Assembly: GCF_020880415.1 (NCBI RefSeq)
Contig: NZ_JAJIUJ010000068.1
Span: 39,123-103,122, forward strand
Reading direction: 5' to 3'
Source of the DNA: Xanthomonas euvesicatoria pv. euvesicatoria
Lineage (GTDB): Bacteria > Pseudomonadota > Gammaproteobacteria > Xanthomonadales > Xanthomonadaceae
Length of the DNA stretch: 64,000 nucleotides
This document shows, one piece after another, positions 1 through 8,061 of the stretch; the first letter of the stretch is position 1; each line of letters begins with the position of its first letter. The position numbers and the translations under genes were made by a program. Under the pieces are notes generated by a model. It saw nothing but the letters and a program-made list of their open reading frames with translations, did no database searches and was not told the DNA's origin.

Positions 1-214
1 GCAACGGATGCCTCGCGGGCGCCTACGCGCATCCATCCGCCATCACCGACGCGATGCGACGTAGTCGGCCATCAGCTTCAACCACCCGATCAGGGCAGCT
101 GCAACTCTGGGCCGCACTGCAGAAGCTGCTTGGGCAGTCTGCGCACGCGGGTTCAGTGCTCAACACATCAGGCACCGCGCGCAGGCGTCGCCGCCCGCAC
201 GGACATGGGGGCAG

Positions 215-427
215 TTACAGCAGTTGCGCGCGCTTGGTCGCGCCAAGCCCTTGTGCCAGTGAGGCCATTTCGTTGGCCAAGGCGACCATGTTGCCGCCGG
301 CCTGCGCCGCGATGCCCATGATGCGCTGGTAGGCGTCCCAGAAGTCGGGCCCATTGCCATAGGCATCGTGGAACCCTTGCAGCTCCAAGACCAGCAGATC
401 GGACACTTGCATGTCGGAGCGGTCCAT
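215..427 (-). CDS. Small conserved-looking hypothetical protein (70 aa)
   Basis: I do not recognise this 70-residue protein. It begins MDRSDMQVSD and looks largely alpha-helical and soluble, with no signal peptide or membrane segment. The start at 427 is supported by a GAGG ribosome-binding site about 9 bases upstream. Codon use is like that of the neighbouring genes. It is divergent from the DUF3348 operon and separated from it by about 340 bases. No function is proposed. Confidence 0.55.
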   Translation of the reverse strand: MDRSDMQVSDLLVLELQGFHDAYGNGPDFWDAYQRIMGIAAQAGGNMVALANEMASLAQGLGATKRAQLL

Positions 428-765
428 TGTGTTACCTCGATGGGGGATTCCCCGGCCCGCAGCTTATACCCGTTCACCTTACAAAATCGAGTCAGCCGGA
501 TGGCCGGATGCCTGGACCTGAATTGGTTAGAATGCCTGGCGGAATCTGTGTGTCGGGCGTCTGGTTGGGGCTGCTTGCTGCCTCCTGGGTACGCCGGTGG
601 CTGGCAGCGCCGCAGGTCAGGCCGTCCGCCATACCCGGGCCTGCCGCCCGCCTCGGACCGGCTGAATGCCAGCACGCAGGGTTCCGGCAGCGTGCTCGCT
701 GCTGCCGCCTGACGCGCCGACCGGCATGCGTTCCCGTGTAAAATGCCCGGTTTTTGACCGGAAGA
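428..765. other. Intergenic region before the DUF3348 operon
   Basis: No convincing gene lies in this 338-base gap between the divergent 70-aa gene and the four-gene operon. Reading frames here are short and of unlikely composition. A TAAAAT-like -10 element near 739-744 could belong to the operon promoter, but no clear -35 partner is seen. Confidence 0.4.
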
Positions 766-1503
766 ATGGCGAAAGTTGCTCCACGGGCGCCCTTGTCGGG
801 CCCGGCGTTCATTCGCCTGCTTGCTTGCCTCAGCGACGCGCACATCGCTCAGTCCAACCACGCGCTGGCCGACCGGCTGAGCCAGTGGATCGACTGGACG
901 CGCGCGGTTGCCGTGTCCAAGGCGCTGGACGGCAAGCTGCCCGACACCGACGACCTGCCCGAACCGCGCCCGCTCGATGCGGAGGCTTGCGCACGCGTGC
1001 GCACCGGTCTTGCTGCCAGCAGCGTGACCGAGTTGGACGCGCTGGTTGTGCGCGTGCGTGCCGAGGCGCGCAACGCCGCGCTCGCAGACGCACCCGTCGC
1101 CGCGCCGGATTTCGCACCATTCCGGCAGCACTACTTAACCATGCAACGCGCCATGCGTACCGCCACCGGCGATCTGCGCGGGCGCCTGCGCGACCTGCTC
1201 GCATTGGCCTCCACCGACATGGCGCGGTTGGCCGAAGTGGATGCGGTGATGGAGCTCACCCTGAGCCCGCGCGAGCAGAGCCTGTTGAACACCGTGCCGA
1301 GCCTGCTCGGCGCACATTTCGAACGCCTGCGCGATGCTGCACAGGCGCAGCACCGGCCGACCGATGACGATGCCGCGCCACGCGCGGTGCCCGATGGCTG
1401 GCTGGATGTCTTCCGCAAGGACATGCAGAGCGTGTTGCTCGCCGAACTGGATGTTCGTTTTCACCCGATCGAAGGCCTGCTTGCAGCGCTTCGTACCCGC
1501 TAA
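766..1503 (+). CDS. DUF3348 family protein, first gene of the DUF802/OmpA operon
   Basis: This 245-aa protein matches my recollection of the DUF3348 family, which travels with DUF802, OmpA and DUF2894 genes in Xanthomonas and Burkholderiales. It looks soluble and helical, with no signal peptide or membrane segment. The C-terminal part (VFRKDMQSVLLAELDVR, then PIEGLLAALR) is the most family-like. The ATG at 766 is chosen over an in-frame TTG at 754 because it follows a purine-rich GGAAGA. Only 10 bases separate its stop from the start of the DUF802 gene, so the two are surely cotranscribed. The biochemical role is unknown. From context I infer a cytoplasmic partner of the membrane complex encoded downstream. 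Confidence 0.8.
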   Translation: MAKVAPRAPLSGPAFIRLLACLSDAHIAQSNHALADRLSQWIDWTRAVAVSKALDGKLPDTDDLPEPRPLDAEACARVRTGLAASSVTELDALVVRVRAEARNAALADAPVAAPDFAPFRQHYLTMQRAMRTATGDLRGRLRDLLALASTDMARLAEVDAVMELTLSPREQSLLNTVPSLLGAHFERLRDAAQAQHRPTDDDAAPRAVPDGWLDVFRKDMQSVLLAELDVRFHPIEGLLAALRTR

Positions 1504-1513
1504 CTGGGACGTC

Positions 1514-4171
1514 ATGTTCAGAACTCTCGTACACGTGTGTGTGTTTCTCGTCGGCCTGCTGGCGGTTTGCTGGGTCGGCATCGGTTATCTCGGCTCCAAC
1601 CCGCTCGGCGCCTGTGTCGCGGCGGTGATCGGTGCCTGCTATGTGGCCGGCGCGCTGGAGTTGTATCGCTACCGCCAGGCCACGGCGACGCTGGAAGCGG
1701 CAGTCGATGGGCTGGCCACGGCGCCTTCTGCCCTGGGCGCTTGGCTACAAACTGTTCATCCTGGCCTGCGTAATGCGGTGCGCCTGCGTATCAAGGGCGA
1801 GCGCGTGGCATTGCCGGCCCCGGTGCTGACGCCGTATCTGGTCGGCTTGCTGGTGTTGCTTGGCATGCTCGGCACCTTGCTCGGCATGATGGCCACGCTC
1901 AAGGGCACCGGCTTTGCATTGCAGAGCGCCACCGACCTGCAGGCCATTCGCGGCTCGCTCGCAGCACCGGTGGAAGGCCTGGCGTTCGCGTTCGGTACCT
2001 CCATCGCCGGTGTGGCGACATCGGCCATGCTGGGGTTGTTGTCGGCGCTGTGCCGGCGCGAGCGCCTGCAGGTGGTGCAACGGCTGGACCTGAAGATCGC
2101 TGCCGAACTGCACATGCATTCGGACGCGCACCGACGTGGCGAAGCATTCAAGCTGCAGCAGCAGCAAAGCGCCTTGATGCCAGCCTTGATCGACCAGCTG
2201 CAGACGCTGGTGCACAGCATCCAACAGCACAGCATGGCTGCCGAGCAGCGCCTGGCCGCCCAGCAAGCCGATTTCCAGGCCAAAAGCGAAGCGGCGTATG
2301 CGCGGCTGGCCACGGCCATGGAGCACGCGCTGCAAGCCGGTGTCGCCGAAAGCGCACGGGCGGTCGGTGCGGCATTGCAGCCGGCGATGGAAGCCACCAT
2401 GGCCAGCATCGCACGCGATACCGCCGCATTGCAGGAACATGTCACGCAAGCCGTGCAGCAACAGCTGGACGGCATTACCCATGGCTTCCAGACCAGTGCC
2501 AGCACCACGGCGCAGCACTGGAGCACGGCATTGGCGGCGCAGGAACGCGCGCAGCAGACCCACAACGCGCAGTTGCAGACCGCGCTGGAACAGATTGCCG
2601 CGCACAGCGTAGCCGTGCAGGACAGCGTGAGCAGCGCCGTGCAGCAGCAGTTGCACGGCGTCAGTGCAGCCATCGAGCAGAACGCGCGCACGGCGACCGA
2701 GCACTGGCAGGTGGCACTGGCTGCGCAGGAACGCACCCAGGCCACGTTGGCCGAACAGTTGCAGGGCACACTGGAACAGATCGACCAGCGCAGCGTTGCC
2801 GTGCAGGACAGCGTCACCCAGGCCGTGCAGCAGCAATTGAGCGCACTCAACGATGGCTTTGCCAACAGCACCGCGGCCAGCGCCGCCAGCTGGGCGGCCG
2901 TGCTTGCCGAACAGCAACGTGCCACCGAAACGCACAGCGCGCAGTTGCACGCCACCCTCGAACAACTGGCGCAGCGGACCAGTGCCCTGCACGACGGCGT
3001 GCAGCAGGCCGTGCAGCAGCAGCTGGACGGGTTGAGCAGCGGCTTCGAAGCCAGCACCGCCACGGCAGCGGCCACCTGGACGGCTGCGGTGGCCGAGCAG
3101 CAGCGCGCCAATCACGCGCTCACCCAGGAGTTGCAGGACACGCTCACGCAATTTGCCAGCACCTTCGAGACACGCTCCGCCGCGTTGGTGGATGCGGTCT
3201 CGCAACGCATGCAGCAATCCAGCACCGACGCTGCCAATGCGTGGCGCGATGCACTGGCTCAGCAGCAACACGCCAGCGCCACATTGTCCAGCCAGCACCA
3301 CAGCGCACTTGCCGCCGCCACCGCCAGTTTCGAGGCGCATGCGGCGGCCCTGGTCGGCACCTTGCAGCAATCGCACACCGACCTGCAGGCGGCACTGGAA
3401 GCGCGCGACACCCAGCGCCTGGCGCTGTGGAGCGAGCGCTTCGGCGCGATGAGCACGGCCCTGACCGCACAATGGGAACAGACCGGCGAACGCGTCGCCC
3501 GGCAACAGCAGGCCATTTGCGACACCCTGGCCAGCACCGCCAGCGAGCTGTCCACGCAGGCGCAGGCGCAGGCCAGCGCGACGATCAGCGAAGTGTCGCG
3601 CCTGATGCAGATCGCCTCCGAAGCGCCCAAGGCCGCGGCCGATGTCGTGGCCGAGCTGCGCCAGTCGCTGTCCGAGAGCATGGTGCGCGACACCGCCATG
3701 CTGGAAGAACGCAGCAAGCTGCTTGCCACCCTGGACACCTTGCTCAACGCAGTCAATCACGCCTCCACCGAACAACGCGAAGCGGTGGATGCCTTGGTGA
3801 CCACCTCGGCCGACCTGCTGCAGCGCGTGGGCAGCCAGCTCACCGAACAGATCGGCAGCGAAACCGGCAAGCTGGGCGCAGTGGCCGCGCATGTCAGCGG
3901 CAGCGCAGTGGAAGTGGCCAGCCTGGGCGAAGCGTTCGGCATGGCGGTGCAGTTGTTCAGCGGCGCCACCAGCGAGCTCAATGAGCGCCTGCAGCACGTT
4001 GCCACGGCACTCGATGCCTCGCTGGCACGCAGCGACGACCAACTTGCTTACTACGTGGCACAGGCGCGCGAAGTGGTCGACCTCAGCATGCTCTCGCAGA
4101 AGCAGATCATCGAAGAACTGCGCCAGCTCGATCGCGGGCGTGGCGAACCCGGCCAAGCAGAAACGGCATGA
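1514..4171 (+). CDS. DUF802 protein: MotA/ZorA-like membrane channel subunit with very long coiled-coil tail
   Basis: This 885-aa protein has about four membrane segments at residues 4-26, 30-50, 107-127 and 152-178. The third and fourth carry the MotA/TolQ/ExbB pattern: LLGMLGTLLGMM, then a segment containing AFGTSIAGVATS. From about residue 190 to the end it is a Gln/Ala-rich, cysteine-poor helical tail with an internal 62-residue repeat. The start at 1514 is chosen because it begins right at the first hydrophobic segment; upstream codons overlap the DUF3348 gene. Its stop overlaps the next start (ATGA). MotA-family proteins build the stator of ion-driven machines, and ZorA of the Zorya defence system has the same head-plus-long-tail plan. 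I infer a ZorA-like stator whose tail reaches into the cytoplasm. No nuclease or helicase partner is encoded nearby. Confidence 0.82.
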   Translation: MFRTLVHVCVFLVGLLAVCWVGIGYLGSNPLGACVAAVIGACYVAGALELYRYRQATATLEAAVDGLATAPSALGAWLQTVHPGLRNAVRLRIKGERVALPAPVLTPYLVGLLVLLGMLGTLLGMMATLKGTGFALQSATDLQAIRGSLAAPVEGLAFAFGTSIAGVATSAMLGLLSALCRRERLQVVQRLDLKIAAELHMHSDAHRRGEAFKLQQQQSALMPALIDQLQTLVHSIQQHSMAAEQRLAAQQADFQAKSEAAYARLATAMEHALQAGVAESARAVGAALQPAMEATMASIARDTAALQEHVTQAVQQQLDGITHGFQTSASTTAQHWSTALAAQERAQQTHNAQLQTALEQIAAHSVAVQDSVSSAVQQQLHGVSAAIEQNARTATEHWQVALAAQERTQATLAEQLQGTLEQIDQRSVAVQDSVTQAVQQQLSALNDGFANSTAASAASWAAVLAEQQRATETHSAQLHATLEQLAQRTSALHDGVQQAVQQQLDGLSSGFEASTATAAATWTAAVAEQQRANHALTQELQDTLTQFASTFETRSAALVDAVSQRMQQSSTDAANAWRDALAQQQHASATLSSQHHSALAAATASFEAHAAALVGTLQQSHTDLQAALEARDTQRLALWSERFGAMSTALTAQWEQTGERVARQQQAICDTLASTASELSTQAQAQASATISEVSRLMQIASEAPKAAADVVAELRQSLSESMVRDTAMLEERSKLLATLDTLLNAVNHASTEQREAVDALVTTSADLLQRVGSQLTEQIGSETGKLGAVAAHVSGSAVEVASLGEAFGMAVQLFSGATSELNERLQHVATALDASLARSDDQLAYYVAQAREVVDLSMLSQKQIIEELRQLDRGRGEPGQAETA
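2450..3193 (+). repeat. Four tandem 186-bp (62-codon) repeats inside the DUF802 coiled-coil tail
   Basis: A GCCGTGCAGCAGCAG-type motif (A-V-Q-Q-Q-L) recurs at 2450, 2636, 2822 and 3008, exactly 186 bases apart. These are residues 313, 375, 437 and 499 of the DUF802 protein. Each unit continues with a similar order of motifs: a G-F/S segment, a TA-WxxALAxQ-like segment, a long Gln-rich helix, then SVAVQDSV or similar. A degenerate fifth unit may follow (R-M-Q-Q-S). Confidence 0.9.
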
Positions 4172-4839
4172 GCGACGAGATCGAAAGCGACGGCGAGCTG
4201 GGCACGCCCATCTGGGCGGCATTCGGCGACCTGATGTCGGTGTTGCTGGGCGCGTTCGTGCTGATCCTGGTCGGCGTGATCGGCGTGCAGTTGCAACTGT
4301 CCAGCCGCCTGGACGCGGAGGTCAAACAACGCCAGGCCGAAGCGCAACGTCGGCAGACGCTGGAACAGGCACTGGCCGCACCGTTGGCTGCCGGCCGCGT
4401 GACCCTGGTCGATGGCCGTATCGGCATTCGCGGCAATGTGCTGTTTGCGTTCAACTCCGACGAACTGCAGCCGGAAGGACGCGAGGTGTTGAAGTCGCTG
4501 GCCACGCCATTGACGCACTACCTGCGCGCGCGCGACGAGATCCTGATGGTCAGCGGATTTACCGACGACCGCCCGGTGCTGGGCGGCAATCGCCGCTACG
4601 CCGACAACTGGGAACTGTCCGCACAACGCGCACTCACGGTGACCCGTGCCTTGATCGCCGAAGGCGTGCCGGCGTCATCGGTGTTCGCCGCCGCATTCGG
4701 CTCGCAGCAACCGGTGGATTCCAACGCCGACGAAGCCCGCCGCGCGAAGAACCGCCGCGTGGAGATCGCGCCGATCGCGCGCCCGTCGTCGCGCGCAGGC
4801 GCATCGGCGCCGCCCGCAGCAACCGCCGCACCGCGATGA
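4168..4839 (+). CDS. OmpA/MotB-like protein, ZorB-type partner of the DUF802 protein
   Basis: This 223-aa protein has a short acidic N-terminus, one membrane segment at about residues 16-40, a short coiled region (45-70) and an OmpA-type peptidoglycan-binding domain at about 90-200. The membrane segment contains FGDLMSVLLGAF, with an aspartate (D21) where MotB/ZorB proteins carry the ion-binding Asp. OmpA hallmarks are GFTDDRPV, NWELSAQRA and AKNRRVEI. There is no cleavable signal peptide, as expected for a MotB-type subunit. The start overlaps the DUF802 stop by ATGA, and its stop overlaps the DUF2894 start the same way. This tight coupling supports a stoichiometric stator complex anchored to the cell wall. 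Confidence 0.88.
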   Translation: MSDEIESDGELGTPIWAAFGDLMSVLLGAFVLILVGVIGVQLQLSSRLDAEVKQRQAEAQRRQTLEQALAAPLAAGRVTLVDGRIGIRGNVLFAFNSDELQPEGREVLKSLATPLTHYLRARDEILMVSGFTDDRPVLGGNRRYADNWELSAQRALTVTRALIAEGVPASSVFAAAFGSQQPVDSNADEARRAKNRRVEIAPIARPSSRAGASAPPAATAAPR

Positions 4840-5501
4840 GCACGCCGGCACTGCCCGCACGCGCGCAACTGGAGCGCTGGCGCAGCCAGGGCGCCGATCG
4901 GTTGGATCCGGTGCGCTTCCATCTGATGGAAGCGTTGGCAGCGCGTGCCGATGCGCAGGCCAATGCGGTGCGTGAGGTGCTGGAACACAAGCTTGGCGCG
5001 ATGGTCGATGGCTATGCGACAGCGCTGCAGCAGACAGCGCGTCGCCGTGCCGGGAGCCGTGCAGTGCCTTCCCCGACGCCGGCGTCGCCGCAGCCCAGCG
5101 CCTTGGGTGCGCTCACCGCGCAGATGGCCGGGCATGCGGCGCTGATGGAAGTGGACAGCCGCAAGACTGCCAGTGCAGATGCAATGCTGTTTCCGGAGCT
5201 GCCGGCGCTGGACGACTTTCGTCGCACCTGGACCACCGTGCGCACCGCCAGCCAGGTGCGGCAGTCGCTGCAGGATGCGCCCAAGAACGCCGGCCCGCTC
5301 AACTCCAGCGTGCTGGTGCATCGCTGCATCACGCTGATGCGCGAGCGCTCGCCGGGCTATCTGCAGCACTTTCTCGGCTATGTGGATGCGTTGTCATGGC
5401 TGGAGCAGCTGCACACCGGCGGCGCGTTGGCCAACGAGGAGGCCGCGCCGGCGACGCCGGGCAAGAAACGCAGCAAGAGTCCGTCGAAGCGACGCAGTTA
5501 G
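4836..5501 (+). CDS. DUF2894 family protein, last gene of the operon
   Basis: This 221-aa soluble protein matches the DUF2894 family in composition and context. It is largely helical: residues 1-70 form a helix-rich part (RWRSQGADRLDPVRFHLMEAL) followed by a proline/serine linker. A second region at about 115-200 (PELPALDDFRRTW, then SPGYLQHFLGYVDALSWLEQL) is next. The end is lysine/serine/arginine-rich (KKRSKSPSKRR), possibly nucleic-acid or membrane binding. The ATG overlaps the OmpA stop (ATGA). Its function is unknown. From context it is a cytoplasmic component of the DUF802/OmpA complex. Confidence 0.8.
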   Translation: MSTPALPARAQLERWRSQGADRLDPVRFHLMEALAARADAQANAVREVLEHKLGAMVDGYATALQQTARRRAGSRAVPSPTPASPQPSALGALTAQMAGHAALMEVDSRKTASADAMLFPELPALDDFRRTWTTVRTASQVRQSLQDAPKNAGPLNSSVLVHRCITLMRERSPGYLQHFLGYVDALSWLEQLHTGGALANEEAAPATPGKKRSKSPSKRRS

Positions 5502-5836
5502 GTCCTCGATCGGTCCGGATCTACGTCGGGCCTGCTGACGCAGGCTCCGATCTCGGAGAGGCAGCCCAGCACCGCATGTGGCATGTCACCCGCCGTGAGC
5601 ATGAGGTCACTGCACGCCTCTGGCTGCGAACCGCGTTGCACTTGCTCACGCGGCAGCTGAAGCTGCATGCAAGCGCACAACGACGTCCAGCAACCACTCG
5701 CCGGCGCGCTGCAGTCACTGCAGTCACGCCCGAGCGCGAAGCGTATTCAATTGGAACGTGGCGACCGTCGGTAACGCTGACATCCACCACGCTGGCGCAT
5801 GCGCCGATCGCCGCTTCGGCCGCCGTGGAGCATCGC
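5502..5836. other. Intergenic region between convergent operons
   Basis: This 335-base gap separates the convergent DUF2894 and TonB-receptor genes. I see no gene, and no hairpin with a T-run that would make a clear terminator. Confidence 0.4.
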
Positions 5837-7978
5837 TCAAAACCGCAATTGCGCACCTACCGTCCAGCTCCGCGGCGCACCGGGATACACCCATTGCTCG
5901 CTGTACGAAAACGCCGCGTAACGGCGGTCGGTGAGGTTTTCCACCTTGGCATACAGGCGTAGCCTCTGGCTCAGATCGTAATGGCCAACCGCTCGCCACA
6001 CGGTGTAAGCCGGCAACACGAAATCGGTGTTGCTATCCACCGAGCCCAGCCGCTCGCCGGTGTGCAAGACGCCCACACCCAGCGCCGCGCTTCGTTTGCC
6101 GGTCAGCGGCTGCTCGTAGTTCAGGAATGCGTTACCGCTCAAACGCGGCACATTCGGAAACCGCCGGCCTTCAGCCAGCCCCGTACTGGCGGCAGCAGCA
6201 CTGCTGCGCGTCACCTGCGAATCGGTATAGGCCAGGCCCACCGACGCGGCCAGGTGCGTGCTCAACCTACCCAGCAGATCCAGCTCCACGCCCTGGCTGC
6301 GCATCTGGCCCACCGGCAGCGAAAAACTGGTGTCGGCCGGATCCAGGCTCAACACGTTTTTCTTGTCGATGCGGAATGCGGCCACGGTGGCTTCCAGGCC
6401 ATCGCCGGGCTGCACGTATTTCAAGCCGGTCTCCAGCGAGCGGCTTTTCTCGGGTGCAAAGCTTTGCCCGTTGGCGCCCACACCGCTGTTGGGGCGAAAA
6501 CCCGCCGCCGCACTGGCGTACAGCGACAGCGCATCGTCGACATGGAAGGTCATGCCTGCACGCGGGCTCGCCACGCCGTCGGATGCCCGCTGCGTGGTGC
6601 CGCGCAAGTGGTTGTCCAGGTCTTGCCGATAGTGGTCGTAGCGCAGGCCAAGCAAGGCCTTCCAGCGCGCGCCCAGGTCGATCTGGTCCTGCGCGTACAC
6701 ACCCCACACCTGCTGGCGTTCGTCGGTAGCGGTGATGGTGGACAGCCGTCCTGGCTGTGCCAGGCCATAACGCGGCGCCAGCACATCGATGCTGTAGGGC
6801 GTGGCCGCGGAACGGGCGCGCTGCTGAAAGCGGCTGTCGTCGAAGCGATTGCCATCGATGCCGAACAACACATTGTGCGTGACCCTACCGGCCTGAAGAC
6901 TGCCAAGTACTTCTGCACGCGCTGCGATATCGCGGCCCTGGTAATCGCGGTAGCGGCGTTCGCGGCGCAAGCTGCGCTGGTCGGCCTGCAGCGTCCAGGG
7001 CTCGGTGGAAAATCCGCGCATGCCACTGTCGCGGTAAGTTGCCCCACCCTGCACCGACCAGGTCTGATCCAGACCGTGCACCACGAATAGCTGGTGCCCG
7101 GTGGAATGCAGGTCGATATCGCCATCGCGCGGCTCGCCCAGAAAGCGCGAGGCCGGCAGCCGGTTGGCATCGCCACCGATGGCCGTCACGCCACGATCGA
7201 AGGGCGTGTGGAGCCGCACCGCTTCCAGCTCATACGACACTGTCGTATCGGGCGTCGGCATCCACAACAGCGACGGCGCCAGCAAGGTACTGTCGCTGTC
7301 GACGGTATCGCGAAAGCTGTGTTGATCCTTGTGCATCACATTCAAACGGTACGCCACGTTCTCGCTCAGCGGGCCGGTGCTATCGATGGCCGCGCGATAG
7401 CTGTCGAAGCGGCCTGCCGATACATCCACGCTGTGCTGCGGCTGAAACAGCGGCTTTTTGGTGACGATGTTGACGGCCCCGCCCGGCTCGCCGCGCCCGT
7501 ACAACGCCGACGCCGGCCCCTTGATCACCTCGATGCTCTGTGTATTGGCCGCATCGCGCAGACCGTTGTAACCGCGGCTGGCATTGAAGCCGTTGACCAT
7601 GTAATCCGAACTGAAATTCGGATCGCCGGTGAAGCCGCGCATCGAATAGCTATCCCATAGGCCGCCCAGGTTGTTGGCCTTGGTGATGCCGCTGGCCAGT
7701 TCCAGTGCGCCAGCCAGATCGGTGACGCCTGCATCTTCGAGCAAGGTCCGGTCGAGTACCCGTGCACTGATCGGCAGATCACGCAGCGGCGCATCGGTCT
7801 TGGTGGCACCGGTAATGCTCAGCGCGCGGTACGGCGTGTATTGGCTGCGCACCTGCACCGCATCCAGGTCGCGCGCCTGCGACTGCGCAGCCTGCGCGCA
7901 GGCAGTGCCGCAGGTGCAGGCCAGCAGGCTGAGCAGGGGCAGCGCGTGCAGCGTGCGGTGGCGCGAGAACACGGGCAT
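5837..7978 (-). CDS. TonB-dependent siderophore receptor
   Basis: This 713-aa outer-membrane receptor has a signal peptide ending near CGTACAQ and a plug domain at about 40-190. The plug contains DLPISARVLDR, SYSMRGF, IEVIKGPASALYGRGEPGG and VNIVTKKP. A 22-strand-type barrel follows and ends ...VGAQLRF with the expected C-terminal phenylalanine. It lacks the extra N-terminal signalling (STN) domain, so it probably does not signal through an anti-sigma factor. The plug resembles ferric hydroxamate-type receptors, but the ligand cannot be read from sequence. The ATG at 7978 is chosen because it starts the signal peptide; an in-frame extension to 8038 looks non-coding. It lies 83 bases downstream of the ABC permease on the same strand and may be part of that operon. 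Confidence 0.9.
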   Translation of the reverse strand: MPVFSRHRTLHALPLLSLLACTCGTACAQAAQSQARDLDAVQVRSQYTPYRALSITGATKTDAPLRDLPISARVLDRTLLEDAGVTDLAGALELASGITKANNLGGLWDSYSMRGFTGDPNFSSDYMVNGFNASRGYNGLRDAANTQSIEVIKGPASALYGRGEPGGAVNIVTKKPLFQPQHSVDVSAGRFDSYRAAIDSTGPLSENVAYRLNVMHKDQHSFRDTVDSDSTLLAPSLLWMPTPDTTVSYELEAVRLHTPFDRGVTAIGGDANRLPASRFLGEPRDGDIDLHSTGHQLFVVHGLDQTWSVQGGATYRDSGMRGFSTEPWTLQADQRSLRRERRYRDYQGRDIAARAEVLGSLQAGRVTHNVLFGIDGNRFDDSRFQQRARSAATPYSIDVLAPRYGLAQPGRLSTITATDERQQVWGVYAQDQIDLGARWKALLGLRYDHYRQDLDNHLRGTTQRASDGVASPRAGMTFHVDDALSLYASAAAGFRPNSGVGANGQSFAPEKSRSLETGLKYVQPGDGLEATVAAFRIDKKNVLSLDPADTSFSLPVGQMRSQGVELDLLGRLSTHLAASVGLAYTDSQVTRSSAAAASTGLAEGRRFPNVPRLSGNAFLNYEQPLTGKRSAALGVGVLHTGERLGSVDSNTDFVLPAYTVWRAVGHYDLSQRLRLYAKVENLTDRRYAAFSYSEQWVYPGAPRSWTVGAQLRF

Positions 7979-8061
7979 CGGGCAGAACTCCTGAAGCGCC
8001 CCGGCGCAGTGCATCCGGGGCGCAAGTAAAAGACGCAAGGAAAGGTGAAACGCAGATACCG

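Noticed and set aside
160..1131. Minus-strand frame of 323 codons covering the window start
   Set aside because: It overlaps the DUF3348 gene and the intergenic gap, with a low-quality Arg/Ser/Cys-rich product.
1745..4222. Long minus-strand frame (825 codons) opposite the DUF802 gene
   Set aside because: It mirrors the GC-rich, repeated coding strand. Its product is Gln/His/Leu/Gly-rich without any domain, and the plus strand has a clear MotA-like head and operon overlaps.
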